Part shown: piece by piece, positions 24,905 to 34,090 of the stretch
How the letters are laid out: every line of letters starts with the position of its first letter
How positions within the stretch are numbered: position 1 is the stretch's first letter
Source of the DNA: Schleiferiaceae bacterium
GTDB lineage: Bacteria; Bacteroidota; Bacteroidia; Flavobacteriales; Schleiferiaceae
DNA length: 64,000 nucleotides
Direction: 5' to 3'
Assembly (NCBI GenBank): GCA_028357285.1
Contig: JAOMWM010000004.1
Coordinates: 1-64,000, forward strand
Translations under genes and position numbers: made by a program
Notes under the pieces: model-generated
The model's database searches: none
What the model was told of the DNA's origin: nothing
What the model saw: only the letters and a program-made list of their open reading frames with translations

Positions 24905-25777
24905 TTATTTACCTAGTAACTTCGCCATCGCTGTCCCTAAGTCTGCCGGTGAATCGACTACTGTAATTCCACAATCGCGTAAAATAGCTTTCTTAGCTGC
25001 TGCAGTATCCTCTGCACCGCCAACAATAGCGCCTGCATGACCCATGGTACGTCCTGCTGGTGCCGTTTCTCCTGCGATAAACGCAACTACTGGCTTCGTA
25101 CCGTGCTCTTTAATCCAAAGACCTGCCTCTGCTTCGAGTTGGCCACCAATCTCACCGATCATAATGATTCCTTCGGTCTCATCGTCGTGCATCAAAAGCT
25201 CAACAGCTTCTTTTGTAGTTGTACCTATGATTGGATCACCACCGATACCAATAGCTGTAGTCTGACCCAGACCCGCCTTAGTACACTGATCAACTGCTTC
25301 ATACGTCAGAGTACCGGACTTACTTACAATACCAACGGTGCCTTTATTGAAAATGAAACCAGGCATGATACCCACTTTCGCTTCTCCGGCAGTCATTACA
25401 CCTGGACAGTTCGGTCCAATAAGCGTACAATCTTTATCGCTCAAATACTCTTTCACTTTTACCATGTCCGCAACAGGAATGCCCTCAGTGATACAAATAA
25501 TCACTTTGATACCTGCTTCAGCAGCCTCCATAATACCGTCAGCGGCGAAGGCTGGTGGAATAAAAATAATTGAAGTATCTGCAGCAGCTTTTTCAACAGC
25601 TTCAGTTACGGTGTTAAATACCGGACGATCAAGGTGCGTCATTCCCCCTTTTCCAGGAGTTACTCCACCGACAACGTTCGTGCCATACTCAATCATTTGA
25701 GTGGCATGAAATGTTCCTTCTTTACCCGTAAATCCTTGGACAATAATGTTCGAGTCTTTGTTGACTAATACGCTCAT
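24905..25777 (-). CDS. sucD: Succinyl-CoA synthetase alpha subunit
   Basis: TCA-cycle enzyme subunit that binds CoA and carries the phosphohistidine. 290 aa from MSVLVNKDSNIIVQGFTGKEG; ten residues of upstream frame are not conserved-looking. CoA-binding Rossmann domain (FTGKEGTFHATQMIEYGT, GVTPGKGG, IGPNCPG) and the active-site histidine region GHAGAIVGG at about 250. sucC is not adjacent. A -7 box TACATTTG is present upstream. Confidence 0.97.
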   Translation of the reverse strand: MSVLVNKDSNIIVQGFTGKEGTFHATQMIEYGTNVVGGVTPGKGGMTHLDRPVFNTVTEAVEKAAADTSIIFIPPAFAADGIMEAAEAGIKVIICITEGIPVADMVKVKEYLSDKDCTLIGPNCPGVMTAGEAKVGIMPGFIFNKGTVGIVSKSGTLTYEAVDQCTKAGLGQTTAIGIGGDPIIGTTTKEAVELLMHDDETEGIIMIGEIGGQLEAEAGLWIKEHGTKPVVAFIAGETAPAGRTMGHAGAIVGGAEDTAAAKKAILRDCGITVVDSPADLGTAMAKLLGK

Positions 25778-25804
25778 GTAGATGGTTTTTCTGTGAGTTT
25801 GCCA

Positions 25805-25812
25805 CAAATGTA
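25805..25812 (-). promoter_or_regulatory. -7 box TACATTTG upstream of sucD
   Basis: Perfect TAnnTTTG match on the minus strand, 27 nt before the sucD ATG, giving a leader of about 22 nt. No clear -33 TTG at 19 nt. Confidence 0.4.
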
Positions 25813-25852
25813 CTACCCAAGCTTCAATGGATTTCCCTTCTTTTCAAATTTC

Positions 25853-25881
25853 TTTGCTCATTACTTAACGACGTATCTTTA
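25853..25881 (+). promoter_or_regulatory. Candidate mnmE promoter
   Basis: TTTG (25853-25856), a 17-nt spacer, then TATCTTTA (one mismatch to TAnnTTTG) ending 4 nt before the mnmE ATG at 25886. This supports the internal ATG and a near-leaderless transcript. Confidence 0.4.
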
Positions 25882-25885
25882 CGGC

Positions 25886-27265
25886 ATGCTTAGAGACGAT
25901 ATTATCTGTGCACTTTCGACACCGCAAGGTCTAGGAGCACTAGCCATCATACGAGTTAGCGGGGTCAATTCAAAGGACCTCCTCTCTCCGTATTTCCATT
26001 CAAAACGCGTGAATAAATCGGGCTTTACCTCACATGTTGCCTACTTTGGAGATTACAGTATAGCCGGGGAGCACATTGATGAAGTACTCATCACCTATTT
26101 TGAAGACGGTAAAAGCTTTACTGGTGAGGAGAGTTTTGAAATTAGCAGCCACGGCTCGCCCTACATTATCGGTCGCATCATGGAAAGTTTATTACAAGCA
26201 GGTGCGCGTCTAGCTGATCCTGGCGAGTATACCATGCGTGCATTTATGAACGGTAAGATGGATTTAGCACAAGCGGAGGCGGTTGCGGATCTGATCCATG
26301 CTGAGAATAAAACCATGCACGATGTGGCTTTGCGCCAGCTAAAAGGTGGGCTCTCCAATGAAATCACCCTTTTTCGCGAGGATTTAGTGCATTTTGCTTC
26401 GATGATTGAATTGGAATTGGACTTTAGTGAAGAAGATGTAGAATTCGCATCTCGAGACCAATTACTAAAAATGCTCCATAGTCTTCTCCAAAAAGTAAGC
26501 GCACTCATCGATAGTTTTAAATATGGTAACGCCATTAAAAAAGGGATTGCGACCGCCATACTAGGCGCACCAAATGCGGGTAAATCCACCTTATTGAATG
26601 CACTCCTAGGTGAGGATAGAGCAATCGTTAGTGCTATTGCTGGTACAACGCGCGATACGGTTGAGGACACCTTCAATTTTAGTGGACTTACGTACCGACT
26701 CATTGATACTGCCGGAATTCGTGATACTGAAGATTACGTAGAGCAAATAGGTATTCAAAAAGCATTCGAACAGGCGGAAAAGGCGGATGTCATTTTTTAC
26801 CTTATCGACGCCACAGCGGCTGAGGATGATCTCGAGCTACGACTCGCCCATCTAAAAACAAGTGCACCACAAGCCCATTTGTTTGTTTGCATCAATAAAT
26901 CGGACCAAGCCTCTACAGCACCGATAAAAGCACGGTTGAACCAGATCGATTGTGAAATCTTTGATATTGCTGCAAAAAATAAAACAGGACTCACTGAGCT
27001 CCTAGCTGCATTGAAGGCCGCCACTGCATGGTCTGACAATTCATCTTCACAAACGATCGTAACAAATGCCCGCCACGCGGATGCACTGCGTAGAACTGCG
27101 GAAGCACTACAAAAAAGCATTGAAGCCGTAGAATTGAGCATTCCTGGTGATTTACTCGCTCAAGATTTGAGACTTGCTCTAGACGGGCTTGGTGAGATTA
27201 CAGGTACCATTTCTACTGATGATCTTTTAGCAAACATCTTCAGTAAATTCTGTATAGGGAAGTAA
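25886..27265 (+). CDS. mnmE: tRNA modification GTPase MnmE
   Basis: With MnmG it makes the carboxymethylaminomethyl group on U34 of certain tRNAs. 459 aa from MLRDDIICALSTPQGLGALA; the 31-residue upstream extension overlaps the sucD promoter and is discarded. N-terminal folate-binding domain (RVSG to GEYTMRAFMNGKMDLAQAEAVADL), then the inserted G domain: P-loop GAPNAGKSTLLN, G2 GTTRDT, DTAGIRDT and NKSD, and the C-terminal FCIGK with the conserved Cys. Confidence 0.97.
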   Translation: MLRDDIICALSTPQGLGALAIIRVSGVNSKDLLSPYFHSKRVNKSGFTSHVAYFGDYSIAGEHIDEVLITYFEDGKSFTGEESFEISSHGSPYIIGRIMESLLQAGARLADPGEYTMRAFMNGKMDLAQAEAVADLIHAENKTMHDVALRQLKGGLSNEITLFREDLVHFASMIELELDFSEEDVEFASRDQLLKMLHSLLQKVSALIDSFKYGNAIKKGIATAILGAPNAGKSTLLNALLGEDRAIVSAIAGTTRDTVEDTFNFSGLTYRLIDTAGIRDTEDYVEQIGIQKAFEQAEKADVIFYLIDATAAEDDLELRLAHLKTSAPQAHLFVCINKSDQASTAPIKARLNQIDCEIFDIAAKNKTGLTELLAALKAATAWSDNSSSQTIVTNARHADALRRTAEALQKSIEAVELSIPGDLLAQDLRLALDGLGEITGTISTDDLLANIFSKFCIGK

Positions 27266-27270
27266 ACGCT

Positions 27271-29622
27271 TTACTTCCAGGAAATAAGTTTAATGTAGCC
27301 CGATCCCATCTCGCTTTCATAATGAAGAATCAACGGCTGATTAAGCCGTAAGTCTGAGACATTTAGTTTGGAATAACCTTCCAACCGTATTACGTCCACT
27401 AATCTTCCCTGCATAGAGTAGCAACGCACGGTCATAGCCGTCGGCCAAGTATTGTCTAACGTAAAGTTTCCACTGTGCGGATTAGGGAAAATGTTTAGCC
27501 CCGGCCCTTGTTGCTCTTCAAGATCGAGCATGCCATTGCTAGCATCAGGAGTTGCTGTAGTGAAGGTTATCCAATTTGGTGATGCGTCATAGGACCTACC
27601 GAAACTCACATCCGTTGTTTGTGCCGAATAACTAATATAATCTACCGTATCAGCAGCCCCTGTTGGATCAAAAAACAAGGCAACTTCTTCTCCCGATTTG
27701 GAAAGTTTGAATGGTGCATGATAAGGGTCATTCTGGGCGGAAGAAGAAGCCCAGAATAAAACAAAGTCGCCCGATGCAAGAACCGTATTTGGCAATTCAA
27801 ATTTTGCGGGATTGCTTAAGTCATCTGAAAGAGCATAATCGCCCAAATTGATTGGCGAATTTGAAGCATTATATAATTCTATCCAATCATGGTAGTCACC
27901 GTTAATATCAGCGATGGTTCCATCATTGCTGGCCATAAACTCGTTGATGACTAATCCTGATGTTGGGGTTTGAAAACCTACTGTGTGGTACTCAAAACCT
28001 GCACGCTCGGGCGAGAATTTTCCAATCGTTGCTGCATCAGCATAAATGTAAAATTGCTTTTGCACGGATTGTAAGTAAATGGACGCGCCAAAAATACCAT
28101 CATTTGCGGCGCCGTCACCATGCTGCCCATCATCGTACATCTCATAACGCATGTATCTACCATCAATAGAATCACGAACGTGAACATAGACCGCAGTGGC
28201 ATTGCTAACATTTGCGGTGATGAACCCACTCGCTGGAAGTGTCCCTGGCACATTCGCGACAACATTTGAAATAGTCGGTTGGGTTGCAGATAAATCGCTG
28301 AGTCCTAAAAGGTATGTAGCACGGGCATCCATTAAATTTTTAAGACCTGGTGATGAACCGCCGCCAGGTCCACCACCACCTGGACCACCACCCCCACCGC
28401 TCGTTACATCAGTAGTGATGTTTGACTGAAATTGAGCATACGTTGTGAGCTTGTTGGGGTCAGAACTGACAGCATTATCGATAAGAGAATACAATGCTTG
28501 CGCACGGTTGTAGAATAAACTTGCATTAGCACCAGAATTCGAAGAGAAATTTTCTGTGATTATCGTCTTTAAGTGCGCCAAATACATGCGTTTGTACATG
28601 GGCACACTGAGTAATTTTTGAATTAACGGCCATGATGCATCATTACTATGCAATAAATGAGTCATTTGCGCTTTTGAAGTTGTATTTGTTAGGCTAATGG
28701 TACCGGTCATTGAGAATTGACCGAAACTTTCATTCATATCCCAAACTACAGGATAGAACTGACGGTTTTCCATACGATAGAGATAATAATTCTGTGCAAA
28801 TCCACCAGAGTAGCTATCAAGATTGACAAGGCCATTGTTGAAGGCGTGCATCCAGAGCGTCTGGTCTACATTCAAAAATTCTTCGATCGCCGCGACGTGA
28901 TTTTTAAGGGTATCCGTAAATACTATTAAATCGTTCCAACCATGGTCAGATTTTAACTCATAGCCGGCATAATAATCTGCACTGTCGGTCCCTTCATAAA
29001 CTAAATTAGGATAATCTGTAGTCCCTGGTCCTGCACCCGCCGGCGGATTACATTTAATAAAAGTCTCCGTATTGGAAGAGAGATGGAGTTTAACAAAGGT
29101 TTTCGAAATTGCTTCAGAATTCGAGTATAAACCAATCTGACTACCATTTACATAGACAACGGCATAATTTGATCTTGGAGCGACCATGTATTTTCTCGCA
29201 ACTTCATACGACAAAACCTCTCTCAAAAAAGAAGGATCTTTAGCAACATTACTAAGTTTAATATCCTTGAATCCCTGATAATCTTGCGACTTATAAGTAT
29301 CCAGTTCTATATGCCATGGATTTTTCGTCTGATTTGCTTTGTAGGTTGAATTCCCCTTGTACTTCACTCCTACACTATCAAAAACAGTCCCGTTTATAGT
29401 AACCGTTTGGGCCATTAAATAGCTTTCGTCACCAGCTTTTGCTGTATCTAACATGTAATCCCAATTACTCTGGGAAAACACAATCTTAATTTCTTGAATG
29501 GTACCTATATCATAAAAAGATTGACTTTTCAATGTCGAAGAGAACAGGAATAAAAGTGCAAAAGCAACGCGTTTAGAGGCGATAAGGCAGGAAGTTTTCA
29601 ATGATACGTGGGTTAATTTCAA
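27271..29622 (-). CDS. Secreted CotH-family protein with lamin-tail domain and T9SS sorting signal
   Basis: 783 aa. Exported (hydrophobic segment at about 17-33). Residues about 40-420 are a CotH kinase-like domain (KYKGNSTYKANQTKNPWHIELD; RSNYAVVYVNGSQIGLYSNSEAISK; WDMNESFG). A Gly-rich linker (GGGGGPGGGGPGGGSS) is followed by an Ig-like segment, then a lamin-tail domain (LVINEFMASNDGTIADINGD and HDWIELYN) and a C-terminal T9SS type A sorting domain (LNIFPNPHSGNFTL). CotH is a protein kinase in spore formers; here it is a cell-surface or secreted version of unknown target. Convergent with mnmE, 5 bp apart. Confidence 0.88.
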   Translation of the reverse strand: MKLTHVSLKTSCLIASKRVAFALLFLFSSTLKSQSFYDIGTIQEIKIVFSQSNWDYMLDTAKAGDESYLMAQTVTINGTVFDSVGVKYKGNSTYKANQTKNPWHIELDTYKSQDYQGFKDIKLSNVAKDPSFLREVLSYEVARKYMVAPRSNYAVVYVNGSQIGLYSNSEAISKTFVKLHLSSNTETFIKCNPPAGAGPGTTDYPNLVYEGTDSADYYAGYELKSDHGWNDLIVFTDTLKNHVAAIEEFLNVDQTLWMHAFNNGLVNLDSYSGGFAQNYYLYRMENRQFYPVVWDMNESFGQFSMTGTISLTNTTSKAQMTHLLHSNDASWPLIQKLLSVPMYKRMYLAHLKTIITENFSSNSGANASLFYNRAQALYSLIDNAVSSDPNKLTTYAQFQSNITTDVTSGGGGGPGGGGPGGGSSPGLKNLMDARATYLLGLSDLSATQPTISNVVANVPGTLPASGFITANVSNATAVYVHVRDSIDGRYMRYEMYDDGQHGDGAANDGIFGASIYLQSVQKQFYIYADAATIGKFSPERAGFEYHTVGFQTPTSGLVINEFMASNDGTIADINGDYHDWIELYNASNSPINLGDYALSDDLSNPAKFELPNTVLASGDFVLFWASSSAQNDPYHAPFKLSKSGEEVALFFDPTGAADTVDYISYSAQTTDVSFGRSYDASPNWITFTTATPDASNGMLDLEEQQGPGLNIFPNPHSGNFTLDNTWPTAMTVRCYSMQGRLVDVIRLEGYSKLNVSDLRLNQPLILHYESEMGSGYIKLISWK

Positions 29623-29670
29623 AATAGATATGATGCAAGAATACAGCGGAAGTTTAAAACCTTTGAATTA

Positions 29671-29704
29671 TTTGTATGCATTTTTCTAAGGGATAGTACT
29701 TTTG
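29671..29704 (+). promoter_or_regulatory. Promoter of the 29721 gene
   Basis: TTTG (29671-29674), 22-nt spacer, then TACTTTTG (29697-29704), a perfect -7 box 16 nt before the ATG. Confidence 0.5.
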
Positions 29705-29720
29705 AGACTAAATAACGGGC

Positions 29721-30128
29721 ATGAAAAAAGATATTCTTATACCAGAGGTTAAAAACGTTTACGTAGCTGCAGTTTTGATGACTAATGCCACGGGGGATCA
29801 ACAATGGTGGATTCATTTAATCAACGACAGCGCTCGCCCATTAGAAAACGTAATGATTCAAAGTCGTGGCTACAGTAATTTGGATACGAAGTCTGGCGTT
29901 AAAACGGCAACGCTCAGAAAGGTTATAAAAGTCTTACCCGCGAAGTCTGCAGCTAAATTAGAGCCTATTATGCCCGAAGTATTCCGCTTGTTTAATGAAT
30001 ACTGGGTAACTTTTTTTGAAGAAAACACATTAAAAGATCGCAAATTCATTTTCGGTCCGCACACCATCGAAGCTGCAATTAAAGAAGACTTGCCGGTACT
30101 AAAGGATAAAGGGATTCTGGTGCGTTAA
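29721..30128 (+). CDS. Conserved hypothetical protein
   Basis: 135 aa, soluble, no signal peptide. It opens MKKDILIPEVKNVYVAAVL and contains WWIHLINDSARPLENVMIQSRGY and a closing charged helix. The alternating beta-strand pattern suggests a small beta-sandwich. I recognise it only as the kind of conserved protein seen across Bacteroidota, without a function. It has its own promoter and overlaps the convergent PnuC-like gene by 4 nt. Confidence 0.75.
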   Translation: MKKDILIPEVKNVYVAAVLMTNATGDQQWWIHLINDSARPLENVMIQSRGYSNLDTKSGVKTATLRKVIKVLPAKSAAKLEPIMPEVFRLFNEYWVTFFEENTLKDRKFIFGPHTIEAAIKEDLPVLKDKGILVR

Positions 30129-30838
30129 TTGGTTTTTTCAGAATAATCACGCCCCTTCCTAACTCTGTGCCAAACCACCCATGCTAGGGATGCATTAATT
30201 AAATAGAATGCATACTTCGCGATATACGCTATGTTGCCAAAGAGTATATTTTGATAAAGCTTCAGAATATTATAAACCTGCCAGCTTGCCCATGAGTCAG
30301 CATACATTCTTGGCGTATTTAAAATCCCAGAATAAGTAATACCCGTAATGATTGCCGTAACGGTGAATTTTGCGCTGTTATCGCCTAAAGGTGCGCGTAA
30401 AAAATCCGTGAAGCCTATGTAGTTCAGAGAGATTCCAAGTACAAAGGCCATTGCAATATTGATAAAGTATATTGAATCGATTTTTCTAGGTATTCGGTTC
30501 TTTCTTTTCTTCCAATACAGATAGGATACACCAGCACCTAAAAATGAAATTGGATACGTTAGAAATGCGGCATCATTGCCTAAATAATAATCAACGAATG
30601 CCGAGTTTACCGCCGTTAGCAAACCAATTAAATTCCCAATATTATTTCTTTTAGTCACTAAACGCGTGACCATCATGGACCCAGCAGCACCGAAGGTTGA
30701 AAATATTCCGATGGGTAAATCTTGACGTACGGTCTTGTGAAATCCTAGCGCAAAAGATATAACAAGAACCAGGAGTACACCAATGGCGTCCATCCACTTG
30801 CTTTCTGTAATCTCTTGTAACCTTTTACCCCGTTCCAC
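30125..30838 (-). CDS. PnuC-like membrane transporter
   Basis: 237 aa with about seven membrane helices. The spacing of helices and aromatic signatures (DSWASWQVYNILKLYQNILFG, then KYAFYLINASLAWVVWHRV) resemble PnuC-type transporters of nicotinamide riboside or related vitamins. A neighbouring NAD or thiamine gene that would fix the substrate is absent. The N-terminal 15 residues are basic and cytoplasmic. Assignment rests on helix layout and partial motifs, so another small polytopic family is possible. Confidence 0.55.
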   Translation of the reverse strand: MERGKRLQEITESKWMDAIGVLLVLVISFALGFHKTVRQDLPIGIFSTFGAAGSMMVTRLVTKRNNIGNLIGLLTAVNSAFVDYYLGNDAAFLTYPISFLGAGVSYLYWKKRKNRIPRKIDSIYFINIAMAFVLGISLNYIGFTDFLRAPLGDNSAKFTVTAIITGITYSGILNTPRMYADSWASWQVYNILKLYQNILFGNIAYIAKYAFYLINASLAWVVWHRVRKGRDYSEKTN

Positions 30839-30888
30839 TATGCTCTTTTGAGTTCCAAAAGTAATTGGAATACGTCGACTTAGAGAAA

Positions 30889-32247
30889 CTATTGAACCGA
30901 AATTAAAGCGCTGAGCCCTAATTCAACATTTCTAACGATATAAAAACCTTCACTAAGGTTTTCAGGAAGTTCCACCCAGCTCCCTGTAACCGCTAAAGTT
31001 TGAAGTAGACGTCCATTTAAATCGTAAAGCGCAACCTCCCGAAGTGATGGCGCACCCGCTATGAAAAATTCACCGGAAGTAGGATTCGGATAAATCGTCC
31101 AGTTCGAAGTGTTCTCGTCTAGCCCAACGGTAGTGATTGATATACAATCGCTCCATTCCGTGCAGTTGCCCTGAGTAACTTTCACTGCATAGCTTCCGTT
31201 AGCCGCAACCGGATACTGCGCCGTAATTGCACCTGCGATATCTGTACTATCATCGCAGTTCACCCATTGAAAAGAGGCATTAGTTGCAGGAGAACTGAGC
31301 ACAACACCCCATTGGTTGATCCGATTATCAACGGTATCAATGGTGAGATCATAGGTGACGATGGAATCACAACCTGCTGATGCTCCAGTAGCTTGGTTGA
31401 AGGTCCAGCTGTAGATCCCCGTCGCATCCCAATAACCACTCCCATCAGGTATTGGGTATTTCTCGCAAACTGTGGCAACAACTGTATCAAAAGCCGTTTG
31501 GCTCAAGTTTTGTCCATAGGTCCAATTGCTACTCGCGCCGCTTAAACTGAAATTTTGAAGTGTGCCATTATTACTACCTGATTGGTCGGTGAGTGTAGTC
31601 GTATTCGTATTGTTACCATCGGCCACTCCATCGTTCATAGTATAATACAAAACTAAATTATTGGGTGGCGCACAAATTTCACCATTCATATGCGCCTGAA
31701 CATCTGAGTCTGTCAATGCAATGTTCCAAAGACGGAATTCATCAATGTCTCCGCCAAAGGGATTTGCACCGTCCACTCTCCGGCCAATAACCACATTACC
31801 CGCAGTAGTTGCTGGGGTGGCTGTAAAGTTTCCTGTTCCGCAAACTACTCCATCGACATATAGGGTAATCTTTTTATTAGCGGTTGGATCATAAACTGCA
31901 GCTACATGATGCCATAGCGAATCATTAACGGCTACCGAACCACTGACACCAGATCCCCCTATTTCTAAACGCACAGAATTTGAAAATAAAAGATTAAAAG
32001 TGAATCGTTTACCGACTACAAATGTCCCCATATCGGCTATTACTTGCTGAACGCCTCCTCCGGAACCAGGTATACAATTTTCATCCGTTCTAATCCAGGC
32101 TTCAAAACTACGCGCCGCATTTCCTTGAATGGCCGATTTGCTCGTACTCACATAGTCATCTACACCATCAAGGTTTAAGGCATGATTTGTCTGAGCGAAA
32201 CTGACGGTGATAAATAAAGCGGCTAGAAATAGGTAAAATTGTTTCAT
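30889..32247 (-). CDS. LamG-domain secreted protein with T9SS sorting signal
   Basis: 452 aa. Signal peptide (MKQFYLFLAALFITVSFAQ), then a LamG/concanavalin-like domain at about 22-200 (HALNLDGVDDYVSTSK, SFEAWIRTDENC, WHHVAAVYDPTANKKITLYV, FGGDIDEFRLWNIALTDSDV), a Cys-containing linker with two short beta units (EWSDCISITTV) and the C-terminal type A sorting domain (WTIYPNPTSGEFFIAG, LYDLNGRLLQTL, GFYIVRNVE). LamG domains bind glycans or proteins; the product is expected on the cell surface or outside. Confidence 0.9.
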   Translation of the reverse strand: MKQFYLFLAALFITVSFAQTNHALNLDGVDDYVSTSKSAIQGNAARSFEAWIRTDENCIPGSGGGVQQVIADMGTFVVGKRFTFNLLFSNSVRLEIGGSGVSGSVAVNDSLWHHVAAVYDPTANKKITLYVDGVVCGTGNFTATPATTAGNVVIGRRVDGANPFGGDIDEFRLWNIALTDSDVQAHMNGEICAPPNNLVLYYTMNDGVADGNNTNTTTLTDQSGSNNGTLQNFSLSGASSNWTYGQNLSQTAFDTVVATVCEKYPIPDGSGYWDATGIYSWTFNQATGASAGCDSIVTYDLTIDTVDNRINQWGVVLSSPATNASFQWVNCDDSTDIAGAITAQYPVAANGSYAVKVTQGNCTEWSDCISITTVGLDENTSNWTIYPNPTSGEFFIAGAPSLREVALYDLNGRLLQTLAVTGSWVELPENLSEGFYIVRNVELGLSALISVQ

Positions 32248-32291
32248 GCTTTGATTTTATTGTATCCACCAAATTAGCCATTTTTGATATT

Positions 32292-32939
32292 ATGAAGGAT
32301 ATCATTTATTTAACCGTCGAATTCGTTAAACGACAACTACAGGACGCCGAAGGCGGTCACGATTGGTTTCACATCGAGCGTGTATGGAAAAATGCAGAGA
32401 CTATTGCAAAAAGTGAGCAATGCGATCCAGAAATTGTAGCCCTAGCAGCACTGTTGCATGACATTGCTGATTCTAAATTTCACGGAGGCGATGAAACAGT
32501 AGGTCCTACCCTCGCGAGAAATTGGTTAGAATCAAACGGTTACTCACGGGCGAATCTTCAACATATTATCGCGATCATTGAAAATGTGAGTTTTAAAGGA
32601 GGTAATATGGCCAGAACGCATGAAAGTATTGAACTGGATGTAGTTCAGGATGCGGATAGATTAGATGCCATAGGTGCTATTGGAATCGCGCGAACGTTTA
32701 ATTACGGTGGTTTTAAGAATCGAGCTATTTATGACCCTGAAACACTACCGAATCTTAATTTGTCAAAAGAGGAATATAAAAAATCTACAGCCCCTACAAT
32801 CAATCATTTTTATGAAAAGCTGCTGCTTTTGAAAGATCGCATGAATACTCAAACGGGGAAAGAAATGGCGGCAGAGCGTCACCGCTTTATGGAAATCTAT
32901 TTGGTCCAATTTTATGCCGAATGGAACGGCTCGCGTTAA
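32292..32939 (+). CDS. HD-domain phosphohydrolase
   Basis: 215-aa metal-dependent phosphohydrolase of the YedJ-like type. The metal ligands are visible: His27 (GGHDWFHIERV), His56-Asp57 (ALLHDIADSKFH) and the distal Asp in DVVQDADRLDAIGAIG. Members act on nucleotides or other phosphate esters, but the substrate here is unknown. Divergent from the LamG gene with a 44-bp gap. Confidence 0.9.
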   Translation: MKDIIYLTVEFVKRQLQDAEGGHDWFHIERVWKNAETIAKSEQCDPEIVALAALLHDIADSKFHGGDETVGPTLARNWLESNGYSRANLQHIIAIIENVSFKGGNMARTHESIELDVVQDADRLDAIGAIGIARTFNYGGFKNRAIYDPETLPNLNLSKEEYKKSTAPTINHFYEKLLLLKDRMNTQTGKEMAAERHRFMEIYLVQFYAEWNGSR

Positions 32940-32977
32940 TTCTATTGTAATTTACACCTACCTAAACAACTGTACAT

Positions 32978-33469
32978 ATGACATTTCGAATTTTACATCG
33001 GTATTTAGGCTACTTCTTAGCCGGAGTAATGATGGTTTATGCCTTGAGCGGAATTACGCTTATTTTTAGAAAAACGAACACATTTAAAGTTTCAATCGAG
33101 AAGGAAATGACTGTTGCGCCTGGACTTGACGCGATTGGATTAGGGAAAGTACTTAGAATTCGAAACTTAACTCCTATCGATAATGATGGATCTTTGATGG
33201 TATTTGAGCAGGGCGTATACAATACGATCACAGGAGAAGCGGATTACACCGTTAAAGAGCTGCCTTATTGGCTCGATAAATTGACCCATTTACACAAAGC
33301 CACCACAGAAGATCCGTTGTATTATTTCAACATCTTCTTCGGATTGGCACTGCTCTTTTTGGCCATTTCGAGCTTTTTCATGTTTGCCAAATCATCTTTC
33401 ATTTTTAAAAAGGGATTGTGGTTTACCCTCGGAGGAATCATCCTAGTACTTATTATGCTCTATGTCTGA
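32978..33469 (+). CDS. PepSY-associated TM-like membrane protein
   Basis: 163 aa with an N-terminal helix (FRILHRYLGYFLAGVMMVYALSG) whose LHRYLG pattern is typical of the PepSY_TM/DUF2271-like families, a periplasmic segment of about 65 residues, the second LTHLHKATTEDPLYYFN stretch and two C-terminal helices. His in HRYLG and HLHK could bind heme or metal. First gene of a run of overlapping genes continuing to 36164. Confidence 0.75.
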   Translation: MTFRILHRYLGYFLAGVMMVYALSGITLIFRKTNTFKVSIEKEMTVAPGLDAIGLGKVLRIRNLTPIDNDGSLMVFEQGVYNTITGEADYTVKELPYWLDKLTHLHKATTEDPLYYFNIFFGLALLFLAISSFFMFAKSSFIFKKGLWFTLGGIILVLIMLYV

Positions 33470-33641
33470 AGATAAAGTAACAGCACGTCAAGGATTCGCT
33501 ATCGGCGGCGGATTAATGCTTGGAACAGGTCTAGGCTTTTTACTGATCCCGTATTTAGGAGGAACTGCGCTAGTTGGTGGAATCATTGCCGGCTTAGGCA
33601 TTGGCCTGCTGACTGCGGCCTTTATGAAGAACAAATTATGA
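33462..33641 (+). CDS. Small membrane protein, 59 aa
   Basis: Overlaps the preceding gene by 8 bp and the TspO gene by 4 bp (ATGA), so it is clearly part of the operon. MSEDKVTARQGF leads into two Gly-rich membrane segments (AIGGGLMLGTGLGFLLIPYL and TALVGGIIAGLGIGLLTAAF). Function unknown; it is too short for standard gene callers' usual cut-offs. Confidence 0.75.
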   Translation: MSEDKVTARQGFAIGGGLMLGTGLGFLLIPYLGGTALVGGIIAGLGIGLLTAAFMKNKL

Positions 33642-34090
33642 GACTCCTCGTATTCTTTATCTTAAACTTTGGCGCCCTTGCCCTAGGTAGTTATCTGATG
33701 GGTGAAGGCCCCATGGGCAGTTGGTATACAAACCTCAATAAAGCGCCATGGACGCCGCCAGGATGGGTGTTTGGCGCCTCGTGGACACTAATCATGGTGT
33801 GTTTGAGCATCTTCATGAATAAAGCCGTACAAATAGATTCATTACGCACGAGCATTCTTTGGATTTATGCAGTCCAATTAGTGCTAAACATCCTATGGAA
33901 TCCGCTGTTTTTCAATCTTCATTGGACTGGACTCGCGCTTATTGAGATTATTATTTTAGTTTTTGTCGTAGGTTTTATGGCCCTGAAAGCCAAACCTTAT
34001 TTACCGCAGTTGACCTGGTTACTAACACCTTATGTGATTTGGCTTAGCATTGCAATAACTCTGAATGCGTATGCCCTACAGAACAATTAA
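33638..34090 (+). CDS. TspO/MBR family membrane protein
   Basis: Five-helix tryptophan-rich sensory protein, 150 aa, homologous to the mitochondrial benzodiazepine receptor; binds porphyrins and is linked to tetrapyrrole or oxidative stress. Signatures: WYTNLNKAPWTPPGWVFGASWT after helix 1 and LNILWNPLFFNLHWTGLALIEI. The start overlaps the stop of the 59-aa gene. Confidence 0.93.
   Translation: MRLLVFFILNFGALALGSYLMGEGPMGSWYTNLNKAPWTPPGWVFGASWTLIMVCLSIFMNKAVQIDSLRTSILWIYAVQLVLNILWNPLFFNLHWTGLALIEIIILVFVVGFMALKAKPYLPQLTWLLTPYVIWLSIAITLNAYALQNN

Noticed and set aside
25793-25885. Longer start for mnmE
   Set aside because: It would overlap the sucD promoter and adds residues not typical for MnmE; MLRDDIICALSTPQG is the family's N-terminus.
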